Source: JBKECO01 sp047974745 (GTDB lineage: Bacteria; Bacillota; Clostridia; Lachnospirales; Lachnospiraceae). Taken from it: a stretch of DNA of 11,555 nt. The position numbers were made by a program, and so were the translations under genes. Positions 6,394 through 11,555 of the stretch are shown piece after piece; positions within the stretch are counted from its first letter, which is position 1, and every line of letters starts with the position of its first letter. The notes under the pieces are model-generated. The model was not told where the DNA came from and did not search any database. It saw nothing but the letters and a program-made list of their open reading frames with translations. The DNA is taken from NCBI GenBank assembly GCA_047974745.1, contig JBKECO010000009.1, forward strand, positions 1 to 11,555. Direction: 5' to 3'.

Positions 6394-6425
6394 CAAGGGT
6401 AGCTACCAGTTTTTCTTGTCATAAT
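6340..6425. repeat. 16-bp inverted repeat at the integrase/RitC junction
   Basis: ATTATGACAAGAAAAA (6341-6356) and its exact reverse complement (6410-6425) enclose about 53 bp, including the perfect palindrome GGTAGCTACC (6398-6407). The 11-bp core ATTATGACAAG occurs a third time at 11307-11317, beyond the other end of the recombinase trio, so these copies are candidate ends or recombination sites of that element. Confidence 0.7.
6371..6417 (+). terminator. Rho-independent terminator of the integrase gene
   Basis: ACTGGCAGC (6371-6379) pairs with GCTACCAGT (6402-6410), one mismatch, followed by TTTTCTT. The left arm lies inside the last codons of the integrase reading frame, another sign that the coding end here is not the original one. 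Confidence 0.65.
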
Positions 6426-7435
6426 TATTTACCAAGTCCGTTAAGCCAGTCCATAAGATTTTCGTCATTGATCCACTTTTTATTGTTTTGAGGAAGTGGA
6501 TCATGAGATGATTGATTGAGCTTATCCAATGCATCTTTCTTCATTTTTATACTGGCTCTTGAGTACACTCCTGTTGTTTTGAGATCAGCATGACCAAGGA
6601 TATCCCTTATAAAAAACGGATTTGCATCAGCTTCTGTTAAATGCATTGCCTTGGAATGTCTCATTCGGTGAGGTGACATTTCTGTAAATCCGCATATATC
6701 AGTGTATTTGAAGAGGATATATGTAATTCCCTGACGCGTGAGTTTTTTCATTTGTGAATTCTGGAACAAAGGGTGTTCTTTTTTTTCGGGGCGGTCAAGG
6801 CGGCTGTCCCTAAGGTACTGTTCAAGGATTGGAACTGTTTTTTCCATGAGCGGAACAGTCCTTGTTTTTCGACCTTTTCCTGTCAGCGTAACCTGTGCTG
6901 GTGATGAAAGCCGAAGATCCATGACCTGCAAATCAGCAAGTTCCTGTACACGTGCTCCGCTATCATAGAGCAGACATAGAAGAGCCATGTCCCGTCTGCC
7001 TTTCTTTGTGGTCTGATCAGGAGTTGCAAGTAGTTTTTCCATTTCTTCCACGGTGAGATAATGCACTGTTTGTTTCGGTGGTTTTTTGAATGGAATAGCT
7101 AATACTTGCTGACACTGAAAAATATATGATGGTTCCTGTGTCTGGATATAACGAAATAAAGCATGTATGGCAGCCAGTCTCTGATTTCTTGTACTTATGC
7201 TGTTATGTTGTTCTGACTCCAGATATTCAAGAAACACTGTCAGTTCATCCCGAGTCAAGTGCTTTATGCTGAGCTGTTCTGGTTTGATCTTATACTTTGT
7301 ATTCATAAAGAGAAGAAGCTGTTTATAGGTGTCCCGATAGGAACAAATCGTATTGGTACTGACATTTCTTGTGGAAGGAAGTTCTATGGTAAGGAATGAC
7401 CCTAGAACTTTTGCAAAATCAGTCAACTTCTTCAT
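6425..7435 (-). CDS. Tyrosine recombinase, third gene of the trio (RitC)
   Basis: A XerC/D-like tyrosine recombinase of 336 residues. It has an N-terminal SAM-like core-binding domain (about residues 5-110) and a catalytic domain with R162 (SGARVQE), a GKGRKTR beta-hairpin lysine near 187, H256-x-x-R259 (PHRMRH), H282 (LGHAD) and Y291 (GVYSRA). All catalytic positions are present. A 40-residue tail ends in MDWLNGLGK. I prefer ATG 7435 to ATG 7441, because GAGG (7446-7443) is 7 nt upstream of the former and only 1 nt from the latter. The intact RitB stop (7421-7419) lies inside this gene, so RitC was translationally coupled to RitB. The IS110 insertion upstream now separates RitC from RitA and most of RitB, so its expression may depend on read-through from the IS. 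It converges with the + strand integrase. Confidence 0.88.
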   Translation of the reverse strand: MKKLTDFAKVLGSFLTIELPSTRNVSTNTICSYRDTYKQLLLFMNTKYKIKPEQLSIKHLTRDELTVFLEYLESEQHNSISTRNQRLAAIHALFRYIQTQEPSYIFQCQQVLAIPFKKPPKQTVHYLTVEEMEKLLATPDQTTKKGRRDMALLCLLYDSGARVQELADLQVMDLRLSSPAQVTLTGKGRKTRTVPLMEKTVPILEQYLRDSRLDRPEKKEHPLFQNSQMKKLTRQGITYILFKYTDICGFTEMSPHRMRHSKAMHLTEADANPFFIRDILGHADLKTTGVYSRASIKMKKDALDKLNQSSHDPLPQNNKKWINDENLMDWLNGLGK

Positions 7436-7494
7436 AGTCATACCTCACTTCCAAAGTTGGCAATACATTTGAATAAATCTCATTTATCTTAGCC
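7419..7494 (-). pseudogene. Severed C-terminal end of RitB
   Basis: Directly beyond the IS110 right end, the - strand reads AKINEIYSNVLPTLEVR then YDYEEVD and a stop at 7421-7419. Joined to the RitB codons before the IS left end (after LTAEAFPELQ), this gives an uninterrupted 330-codon protein. It has no start of its own and is only a relic, or is translated by read-through. It also overlaps the RitC start. Confidence 0.85.
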
Positions 7495-7505
7495 TGCAAA
7501 TAAAA

Positions 7506-7511
7506 AGTCAA
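7506..7511 (-). promoter_or_regulatory. -35 half of the IS110 circle-junction promoter
   Basis: TTGACT on the - strand, 11 nt (core included) before the IS right end. When right and left ends join in the excised circle, it lies exactly 17 bp upstream of TACAAT at 9100-9095. Confidence 0.7.
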
Positions 7512-7559
7512 GGCTAAATTGAAGAACATTGAAAATTTTATACAGGTTGAAAGTAGAGT

Positions 7560-7591
7560 ATCAAAATAAGACCACCACATCTGTGCTGGTC
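7560..7591 (-). terminator. Terminator after the IS110 transposase gene
   Basis: On the - strand, GACCA-G-CAC and GTG-G-TGGTC pair (7591-7570; 8 bp with one internal mismatch, 4-nt loop), followed by TTATTTTGAT. It lies 20 nt after the transposase stop and would limit transcription from the IS into RitC. Confidence 0.65.
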
Positions 7592-7611
7592 AGAAAAAAA
7601 GTGATTTGGAA

Positions 7612-8823
7612 TTAGTTTGAAACAGAAAGAGTGGAAAGATATTCCTTCACTCGACCATAGTAGATTCGGAGAAATTTGTTTGCACCAGCAGTCATGTAAA
7701 CATAGTAGGGTTTGCCCTGTGCACGTTTCTTATCAAGAAATAAATAAACCGGATCATCTTGTGGAATTGTTTTGATAAGAACATCCATCACTTGGAAAAG
7801 GGTTTTTCTTAAATTCGCAGAACCACGTTTTGATGTTGGAACACTTTTCTGTGCATAGGTTCCCGATTCATTTACACCTGGATCAACACCTGCAAATGCG
7901 GTTAATGCTCCTTTACTATGAAAACGAGTTACATCACCAATCTCAGATATAAGCTGTGGACCGAGTGATGGACCTACACCTTTCATTTCCATAACGATAG
8001 GATATTCAGGAAGCCTGGATGCAGTTTCATTCATAAGAGTGCGGAGACTTTCTACCGTCTCTGATGCAGTGTTAAGCTGATCAACAGCTTGTTTGACAAT
8101 AAGCTTTGTTACTTCATCCTTTGGAAGTACAGGAACAAGCTCCTTTGCTGTTCCATAAATTTCCTCAGTTTTGGTTTGGCTGAAGTTGTACTTGTTTCGT
8201 TTGCACCATTTTTGATAATGGTCAGTAAATGCATTTAATGACATTTTACGAACACAGTCAACGTGCCAGTAAGTAGATGTAAAATCAACCCATTTCTGAC
8301 TTCCATCACTGCGGGCAGGACTATCAAAGTAAGTGTTAACACCAGGATAAGTCTGGTCAAGGATTCCGATGAGATTATTCTTCATGGCCGTCTTGTGCTT
8401 CATATAAAAGCCAAACTGGCGGTTCATGGTTTTAAGTTGGTTTCGCAATTCATCCATGACACTATACTGTTTAAGATTTTGCCATTTGTCAAGAGCATAA
8501 CGGGCAATCTTAACAGCATCGGCCTTATCGGATTTCACTTTACGAAGAGAATCATTATCAAAGTCCTTAATGAGTTTTGGATTAATAGCACTAACAAAAA
8601 GATTGGCTTGTGATAATTGATGAGCAAGGACTTCATAATAACGTCCAGTGTGTTCCATTACGATGCGTGATTCACCTTCAACAGATTTGATATGTTCTAC
8701 AAGTGCATGGATCTCACTTGAGGTGTGCTTAATTTCAAAAGGTGTAGAAATGATTTCTCCATACGGTCGAAGAATTGTAACCATACTTTTACCTTTCGAA
8801 ACATCGATACCTACTGCGTTCAT
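7612..8823 (-). CDS. IS110-family DEDD transposase/recombinase
   Basis: A 403-residue bridge-RNA-type recombinase. The N-terminal RuvC-like domain (DEDD_Tnp_IS110) shows all four acidic residues: D7 (GIDVSKG), E57 (VMEHTG), D99 and D102 (KSDKADA). A helical linker spans about 110-270. The C-terminal Tnp_IS116/IS110/IS902 domain starts near 275, with the helix-hairpin motif GVGPSLGPQLISEIGD, then AFAGVDP, then NESGTYAQKSVPTSKRGSANLR; the catalytic serine is expected in this last stretch, S320 in the ESG motif being my first candidate. No frameshift or premature stop is seen, so the IS is probably active or recently so. The start ATG 8823 has SD AAAGGAG 9 nt upstream. By established IS110 biology, the enzyme binds the RNA from the adjacent left end and recombines core dinucleotides of donor and target. 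Confidence 0.93.
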   Translation of the reverse strand: MNAVGIDVSKGKSMVTILRPYGEIISTPFEIKHTSSEIHALVEHIKSVEGESRIVMEHTGRYYEVLAHQLSQANLFVSAINPKLIKDFDNDSLRKVKSDKADAVKIARYALDKWQNLKQYSVMDELRNQLKTMNRQFGFYMKHKTAMKNNLIGILDQTYPGVNTYFDSPARSDGSQKWVDFTSTYWHVDCVRKMSLNAFTDHYQKWCKRNKYNFSQTKTEEIYGTAKELVPVLPKDEVTKLIVKQAVDQLNTASETVESLRTLMNETASRLPEYPIVMEMKGVGPSLGPQLISEIGDVTRFHSKGALTAFAGVDPGVNESGTYAQKSVPTSKRGSANLRKTLFQVMDVLIKTIPQDDPVYLFLDKKRAQGKPYYVYMTAGANKFLRIYYGRVKEYLSTLSVSN

Positions 8824-8872
8824 ATATTTGTCACTCCTTTAGAGTTATTACAATGGATAAACACCAGTTTTA

Positions 8873-9088
8873 CTCATTACGTATTCAATCTACTGTGGGA
8901 TGACACGAACGTACCAAAGGCAGTTCAACCTGCATAAAACGAACGCTGCGAATGAGGAGCTGGTTATCAGTCTAACATACGGACGCGAAGTCCAAGAAAG
9001 GGAGCCGATATACCATTGCAACCTACATTCTAACAGCTTAAGTAACAAGATGGATAATTCCTTACTGGATGTAAGGGATAATAACCAT
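8873..9088 (-). ncRNA. Predicted IS110 bridge RNA
   Basis: The non-coding left end can be read, 5' to 3' on the - strand, as follows. (1) A 5' hairpin CCTTAC-ATCCA-GTAAGG (9076-9060). (2) A target loop closed by GGTATATC (9014-9007) with GATAACC (8968-8962), one bulge, containing left guide GGCTCCC (9006-9000), an inner GGAC/GTCC hairpin (8993-8981) and right guide TTAGACTG (8975-8968). (3) A donor loop closed by CTCATTCG (8956-8949) with CGTAATGAG (8881-8873), one bulge, containing left guide TTTTATGCA (8939-8931) and right guide AGTAGATTG (8894-8886). The right donor guide is the exact complement of the element's left terminus including the core. The right target guide matches the RitB flank at 7 of 8 positions. 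The 5' end near 9088 is inferred from the circle-junction -10; the 3' end is approximate. Confidence 0.78.
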
Positions 9089-10023
9089 AAATATATTGTA
9101 GTAGATTGGAGTTCTGGAAAAGCTTCAGCAGTCAATTTCAGATATCGTCCAGTTGCAGAGAGTGAAGAATGACCAAGATAATGTTGAAGCAATGGCAATG
9201 CAGCCTGATGTTCCGTTCCATCTCTAAGCATCTTTTCCAGACTATGGCAACAGAATGTATGTCTTAGGCAATGCAGATGTGGTCCTCCGTTCTTCCTCCC
9301 ACCATGTGGAATACCACAGCGAAACAGGATCTTCCTGAAATATGTTTCTACAGAACCTATCTGATAATGTCCATCTCCCCACCGGCTTTTAAAAAAGTAA
9401 TCATCATCATTATAAAAAGGGTGTATTATTCCTGCATACCATCTGAGATAATTACAAAGTGAATCTGTAAACGGAATATCCCGATCCTTATTATTTTTGG
9501 CGTTATGTACATGAAATACTTTTTGTTCAAGATCAATATCTCTCATCCGAAGACCGAGTGTTTCAGAAATACGCATTCCACAGCAATACTGAACGCGAAA
9601 CAGTACAGGATAAAAGTAATGGGTATTCTGCGCATTTGCAGGTATCCGGTCAGTCTCCCAAAAAATACGTGTAACTTCTTCATGTGTAAAAATATATGGC
9701 TTGTAATCTTCATGGAGATTTGTTACGCTCGTGTAGTCAATAAGGAATGCAGGTATGTCATGACGCATCAGGTACTGTGCCAACAGACGTGATACATTTA
9801 CATGGTGTTCCTGTGTTCCCTGATGCCAGTTGGGTTTGCGATTGGTAAAAGTTCTGACAAGCTCTTCTGGAAGACCATTGTTACATTCATAATCAAGACT
9901 CATCAGATCCAGTTCATGTAAAAGTCGTTCTTCTTCTCCAAATTTATAACCAAGACTTTTACGTTCGTTTACAAGCCCTTCCAGATATCCAGACAGTGGT
10001 CTCTTGAAATATTTATCTGACAT
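8890..10023 (-). CDS. Tyrosine recombinase RitB, C-terminus replaced by IS110 read-through
   Basis: The second recombinase of the trio. Residues 1-306 are RitB sequence: N-terminal core-binding region (about 10-105), then the catalytic domain with R151 (CCGMRISE), H251-x-x-R254 (HCLRH), H285 (LGHSS) and Y294 (TGRYLKL). After Q306 the frame enters the left end of the IS110 element and runs for 71 foreign, mostly hydrophobic residues to a TAG at 8892-8890. The native end (24 residues) now lies at 7494-7419; excision would give 330 residues. All catalytic residues are kept, but the final helix is lost, so function is doubtful. The start ATG 10023 lies within the last codons of RitA (11-nt overlap), behind a strong GGAGGTGA, which indicates translational coupling. 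It can be called a pseudogene or a chimera. Confidence 0.85.
   Translation of the reverse strand: MSDKYFKRPLSGYLEGLVNERKSLGYKFGEEERLLHELDLMSLDYECNNGLPEELVRTFTNRKPNWHQGTQEHHVNVSRLLAQYLMRHDIPAFLIDYTSVTNLHEDYKPYIFTHEEVTRIFWETDRIPANAQNTHYFYPVLFRVQYCCGMRISETLGLRMRDIDLEQKVFHVHNAKNNKDRDIPFTDSLCNYLRWYAGIIHPFYNDDDYFFKSRWGDGHYQIGSVETYFRKILFRCGIPHGGRKNGGPHLHCLRHTFCCHSLEKMLRDGTEHQAALPLLQHYLGHSSLSATGRYLKLTAEAFPELQSTTIYLWLLSLTSSKELSILLLKLLECRLQWYIGSLSWTSRPYVRLITSSSFAAFVLCRLNCLWYVRVIPQ
9095..9100 (-). promoter_or_regulatory. -10 half of the IS110 circle-junction promoter
   Basis: TACAAT on the - strand, 6 nt inside the left end after the core. In the integrated state the flank gives only GCTTTT at the -35 position, so the promoter is complete only in the circle, where TTGACT of the right end supplies it at 17-bp spacing. 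Transcription would start near 9088. Confidence 0.7.
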
Positions 10024-11248
10024 ATGGCATCACCTCCACATCCAGCGCACATTTACGCAGATCAGGCAGATCCACCCTGAGATAGTGCTTTACTGTTTCA
10101 GGATCTGTATGTCCAAGAATATCTGAAATCGTAGATGCACCCGTTCCATTCTGAAGAAGATGGGTAGCCAGAGAATGCCGTAGCGTATGAAAGCCACTGC
10201 GCTTAGTATTATATTTCACACCTGCTTTTGTAACAGCTGATGTTATGATGTGATTCAGACTTCCGTTGGGCTGAAATCCGTCGTATGGTGGATTGTGACG
10301 TACAAATACACTTGTGCTATCTGTCTCTGGTCGCCCATTTTTGAGGTAATCAATAATTGCCCATCCTACATCATCTGGCATCGGAAGTGTAAGAGGCTGC
10401 TTTGTTTTACATTGAACAATTGTTATTGTACAAGCAGACCAGTTGATATCAGAAATATCCAATGCTTTAATATCCCCAACTCTTAAGCCCAATCGAGCAG
10501 CAAGAAGAATCATTGCGTAGTCCCGTTTTCCATTTGGTCCTGTTAGGTCAACGGCATGAAGAATCTTTTCAATATCCTCTTCTGACCAGACATCTGGAAG
10601 TTTTGTACGAGTACCAAGATGGGCACGTCGTGGAATCTTTTCTCCAAGTGGCTGAACAATAAATTCATTCAGAAAAAGGAATGAGAAATACTGACGAAGG
10701 CAGCTGATTTTTGAAGCAACAGTGCATGGAGCCCATCCAACCATAGATTCAATGAATTTTTCTACATGATAATAATGAATGTCTTTGGGCTTATGGATAC
10801 CAACTGCATCCAATGAGACAATCAGATCCTTTAGCACTCCTCGATAATACTTGATAGAGCCATAACTGATACCGTATTCGATTTTGGATGTAAGGAATTT
10901 TTCATTGCATTCTCGAAATGGTTCAGGCCAAACAATTTCACCACTATAATCCTTCCTTCTGAAAACAATCCCAAAGTTGAAATACTCTGCAAGGGAGCGG
11001 ATTGTCCTGAAATAGTACATTTCATCTTTTGAATGTTCATCTGATGTCACGAAGCCTCCGATTTGTTTGAAACGTGAAATTAAGAAATCCACTCCTATCG
11101 ATTGGGAGTATTCGGAATCATTCGCATAGCTACTGAATTCCCTTAAAACTTTCCCATATCTGCGCCTGGAATCTTCAGAGAACTGGAGTTTTTCCAATAA
11201 TTCTTCAAATTCGTTGCACAGATCTTTTACCTTGATCTGCTTATTCAT
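10013..11248 (-). CDS. Tyrosine recombinase, first gene of the trio (RitA)
   Basis: A 411-residue tyrosine recombinase with a long N-terminal region (about 1-115), a SAM-like core-binding domain (about 120-205: YYRGVLKDL, then CTVASKISCLRQYFSFL) and a catalytic domain containing R256 (RLGLRVGD), a CKTKQPLTLP lysine near 281-283, H354-x-x-R357 (HTLRH), H380 (LGHTD) and Y389 (KHYLRVD). The catalytic set is complete. The frame is open for 90 more codons upstream to 11518, but ATG 11248 is the credible start: it has a perfect SD AAGGAGG (11262-11256) 7 nt upstream, and the extra N-terminus has no family resemblance. The stop TAA overlaps the RitB start. In trio elements the three recombinases are thought to act together in transposing the element; individual roles are unknown. 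Confidence 0.9.
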   Translation of the reverse strand: MNKQIKVKDLCNEFEELLEKLQFSEDSRRRYGKVLREFSSYANDSEYSQSIGVDFLISRFKQIGGFVTSDEHSKDEMYYFRTIRSLAEYFNFGIVFRRKDYSGEIVWPEPFRECNEKFLTSKIEYGISYGSIKYYRGVLKDLIVSLDAVGIHKPKDIHYYHVEKFIESMVGWAPCTVASKISCLRQYFSFLFLNEFIVQPLGEKIPRRAHLGTRTKLPDVWSEEDIEKILHAVDLTGPNGKRDYAMILLAARLGLRVGDIKALDISDINWSACTITIVQCKTKQPLTLPMPDDVGWAIIDYLKNGRPETDSTSVFVRHNPPYDGFQPNGSLNHIITSAVTKAGVKYNTKRSGFHTLRHSLATHLLQNGTGASTISDILGHTDPETVKHYLRVDLPDLRKCALDVEVMPYVR

Positions 11249-11270
11249 TGCAAGACCTCCTTGATTATTT

Positions 11271-11293
11271 AGTAGTGCTTGAAGCACCCTACT
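11271..11293. repeat. Bulged hairpin upstream of RitA
   Basis: AGTAGTGCT and AGCACccTACT pair over 9 bp with a 2-nt bulge and a TGA loop. It lies in the leader of RitA, 8 bp from the SD sequence. It could regulate RitA or form part of the element end. Confidence 0.5.
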
Positions 11294-11306
11294 AATATCA
11301 AGAAGT

Positions 11307-11317
11307 ATTATGACAAG
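11307..11317. repeat. Right-hand copy of the trio-flanking repeat
   Basis: ATTATGACAAG is the inverted partner of 6415-6425 and a direct repeat of 6341-6351 (12 bp as TATTATGACAAG at 6340-6351 and 11306-11317). It is the tentative right end of the RIT element. Confidence 0.65.
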
Positions 11318-11359
11318 CAAATTGAATATTTCGCGCCAGTAGAGCCGCCGATACGCTTT

Positions 11360-11419
11360 ATAGCTCCACCTGTACGTGGAATGGATCCACTTGAATCTTA
11401 ATTCACGTAATAGCTCCAC
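11360..11419. repeat. Paired 10-bp repeats in an IS21-like left end
   Basis: ATAGCTCCAC occurs at 11360-11369 and 11410-11419, exactly 50 bp apart and in the same orientation. IS21-family ends typically contain such repeated transposase-binding sites ahead of istA, which starts at 11490. The exact IS terminus is not resolved. Confidence 0.55.
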
Positions 11420-11431
11420 TTTATAAATAAC

Positions 11432-11475
11432 CTTCTGTAAAATATATATGAGGGAATCCTCAAATTTTACAGAAG
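11432..11475. repeat. 12-bp inverted repeat just ahead of istA
   Basis: CTTCTGTAAAAT (11432-11443) and ATTTTACAGAAG (11464-11475) are perfect complements. The loop holds a further GAGG/CCTC stem. The hairpin ends at the first base of the SD GGGAGG (11475-11480), so it could dampen translation from transcripts that enter from outside. Confidence 0.65.
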
Positions 11476-11489
11476 GGAGGCCAATAATT

Positions 11490-11555
11490 ATGGCCAATAA
11501 AATCAATGTGAAGCTCATCTTAGAGCTTCGTGCCGCCGGATTGTCGCGAAATGTA
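11490..11555 (+). CDS. istA: IS21-family transposase IstA, N-terminal part (cut by window end)
   Basis: Twenty-two codons are visible, reading MANKINVKLILELRAAG then LSRNV. The ILELRAAGLSRN pattern is the typical start of the IstA helix-turn-helix region, which begins the DDE transposase of IS21-like elements. SD GGGAGG (11475-11480) lies 9 nt upstream of the ATG. The two upstream ATAGCTCCAC repeats support an IS21 left end. The rest of istA and the expected istB ATPase helper gene lie beyond the window. The call rests on a short N-terminus, so moderate certainty. Confidence 0.7.
   Translation, partial: MANKINVKLILELRAAGLSRNV

Larger units (their letters stand above)
7495..9108 (-). mobile_element. 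IS110-family insertion sequence, 1,612 bp
   Basis: The element carries one DEDD transposase gene (7612-8823), a long non-coding left end (8824-9106, 283 nt) and a short right end (about 115 nt). This is the layout of the IS110 group, whose bridge RNA comes from the left end. The boundaries follow from restoring RitB: on the - strand the flank reads GAACTC then CA at the left junction, and CA then GGCTAAG at the right junction. One CA copy (core dinucleotide, 9108-9107 or 7496-7495) belongs to the target. There are no terminal inverted repeats or target-site duplication beyond the core, as expected for the family. Confidence 0.88.
6415..11317 (-). mobile_element. Recombinase-in-trio (RIT) element carrying an IS110 insertion
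   Basis: Three different tyrosine recombinases lie in one orientation with overlapping ends: RitA-RitB overlap by 11 nt, and RitB-RitC overlapped by about 20 nt before the IS insertion. This is the defining layout of RIT elements. An 11-bp inverted repeat, CTTGTCATAAT at 6415-6425 and its complement ATTATGACAAG at 11307-11317, lies just outside the trio and marks tentative ends. The ends are inferred from this repeat only. Confidence 0.65.

Noticed and set aside
8263..8613. 116-codon + strand frame inside the IS110 transposase gene
   Set aside because: It is antisense to a clearly coding DEDD transposase and has no SD; a shadow frame.
11279..11401. Open + strand frame ending FIAPPVRGMDPLES, possibly the tail of a gene cut by the trio
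   Set aside because: No family recognised, no start, and it overlaps the first ATAGCTCCAC repeat of the IS21-like end, so chance openness is as likely.
11249..11518. N-terminal extension of RitA to a start at 11518
   Set aside because: A perfect SD sits before ATG 11248, the extension has no recombinase-like sequence, and it runs antisense through the IS21-like repeats and istA start.

Overview
The window is AT-rich, low-GC Gram-positive DNA with strong AGGAGG-type ribosome binding sites and tight gene overlaps. Its protein families are typical of gut Clostridia (probably Lachnospiraceae); this placement is inference. Most of the window is accessory DNA: an integrase-borne cargo segment, a trio of tyrosine recombinases, an IS110-family insertion inside that trio, and the start of an IS21-like element.

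Layout. 1-223: no recognisable gene. 230-2210: two redox genes on the + strand, a zinc-less medium-chain (quinone-type) oxidoreductase and a TM1586-type nitroreductase. 2211-3025: a strong promoter carrying a palindrome, a 68-residue helix-turn-helix protein, then a gene-free stretch full of inverted repeats that ends in a strong terminator and may encode a small RNA. 3026-4692 (- strand): an XRE regulator and a TIR-domain protein that overlap by ATGA, which is a plausible defence cassette. 4693-5124: divergent promoters, repeated ACATTAAGTA motifs and a decayed small gene. 5125-6393: excisionase-like protein and tyrosine integrase. The integrase loses its family-typical C-terminus immediately after the catalytic tyrosine, exactly at a short repeat.

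6415-11317 (- strand): three overlapping tyrosine recombinase genes, here called RitA, RitB and RitC, matching a recombinase-in-trio (RIT) element. RitB is interrupted by a 1,612-bp IS110-family element. Removing that element in silico restores a 330-codon RitB that overlaps RitC, which fixes the IS ends to the base, with CA as the shared core dinucleotide. 11318-11555: left end and first codons of an IS21-family istA.

The main discovery candidate is the non-coding left end of the IS110 element. It can be read as a complete bridge RNA: a 5' hairpin, a target loop and a donor loop, each closed by a stem. The guides match the actual flanking target (RitB) and the element's own ends. A -35 at the right end and a -10 at the left end join with 17-bp spacing only when the element circularises, giving a promoter for this RNA. 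I did this by eye; no alignment, folding or database search was run.
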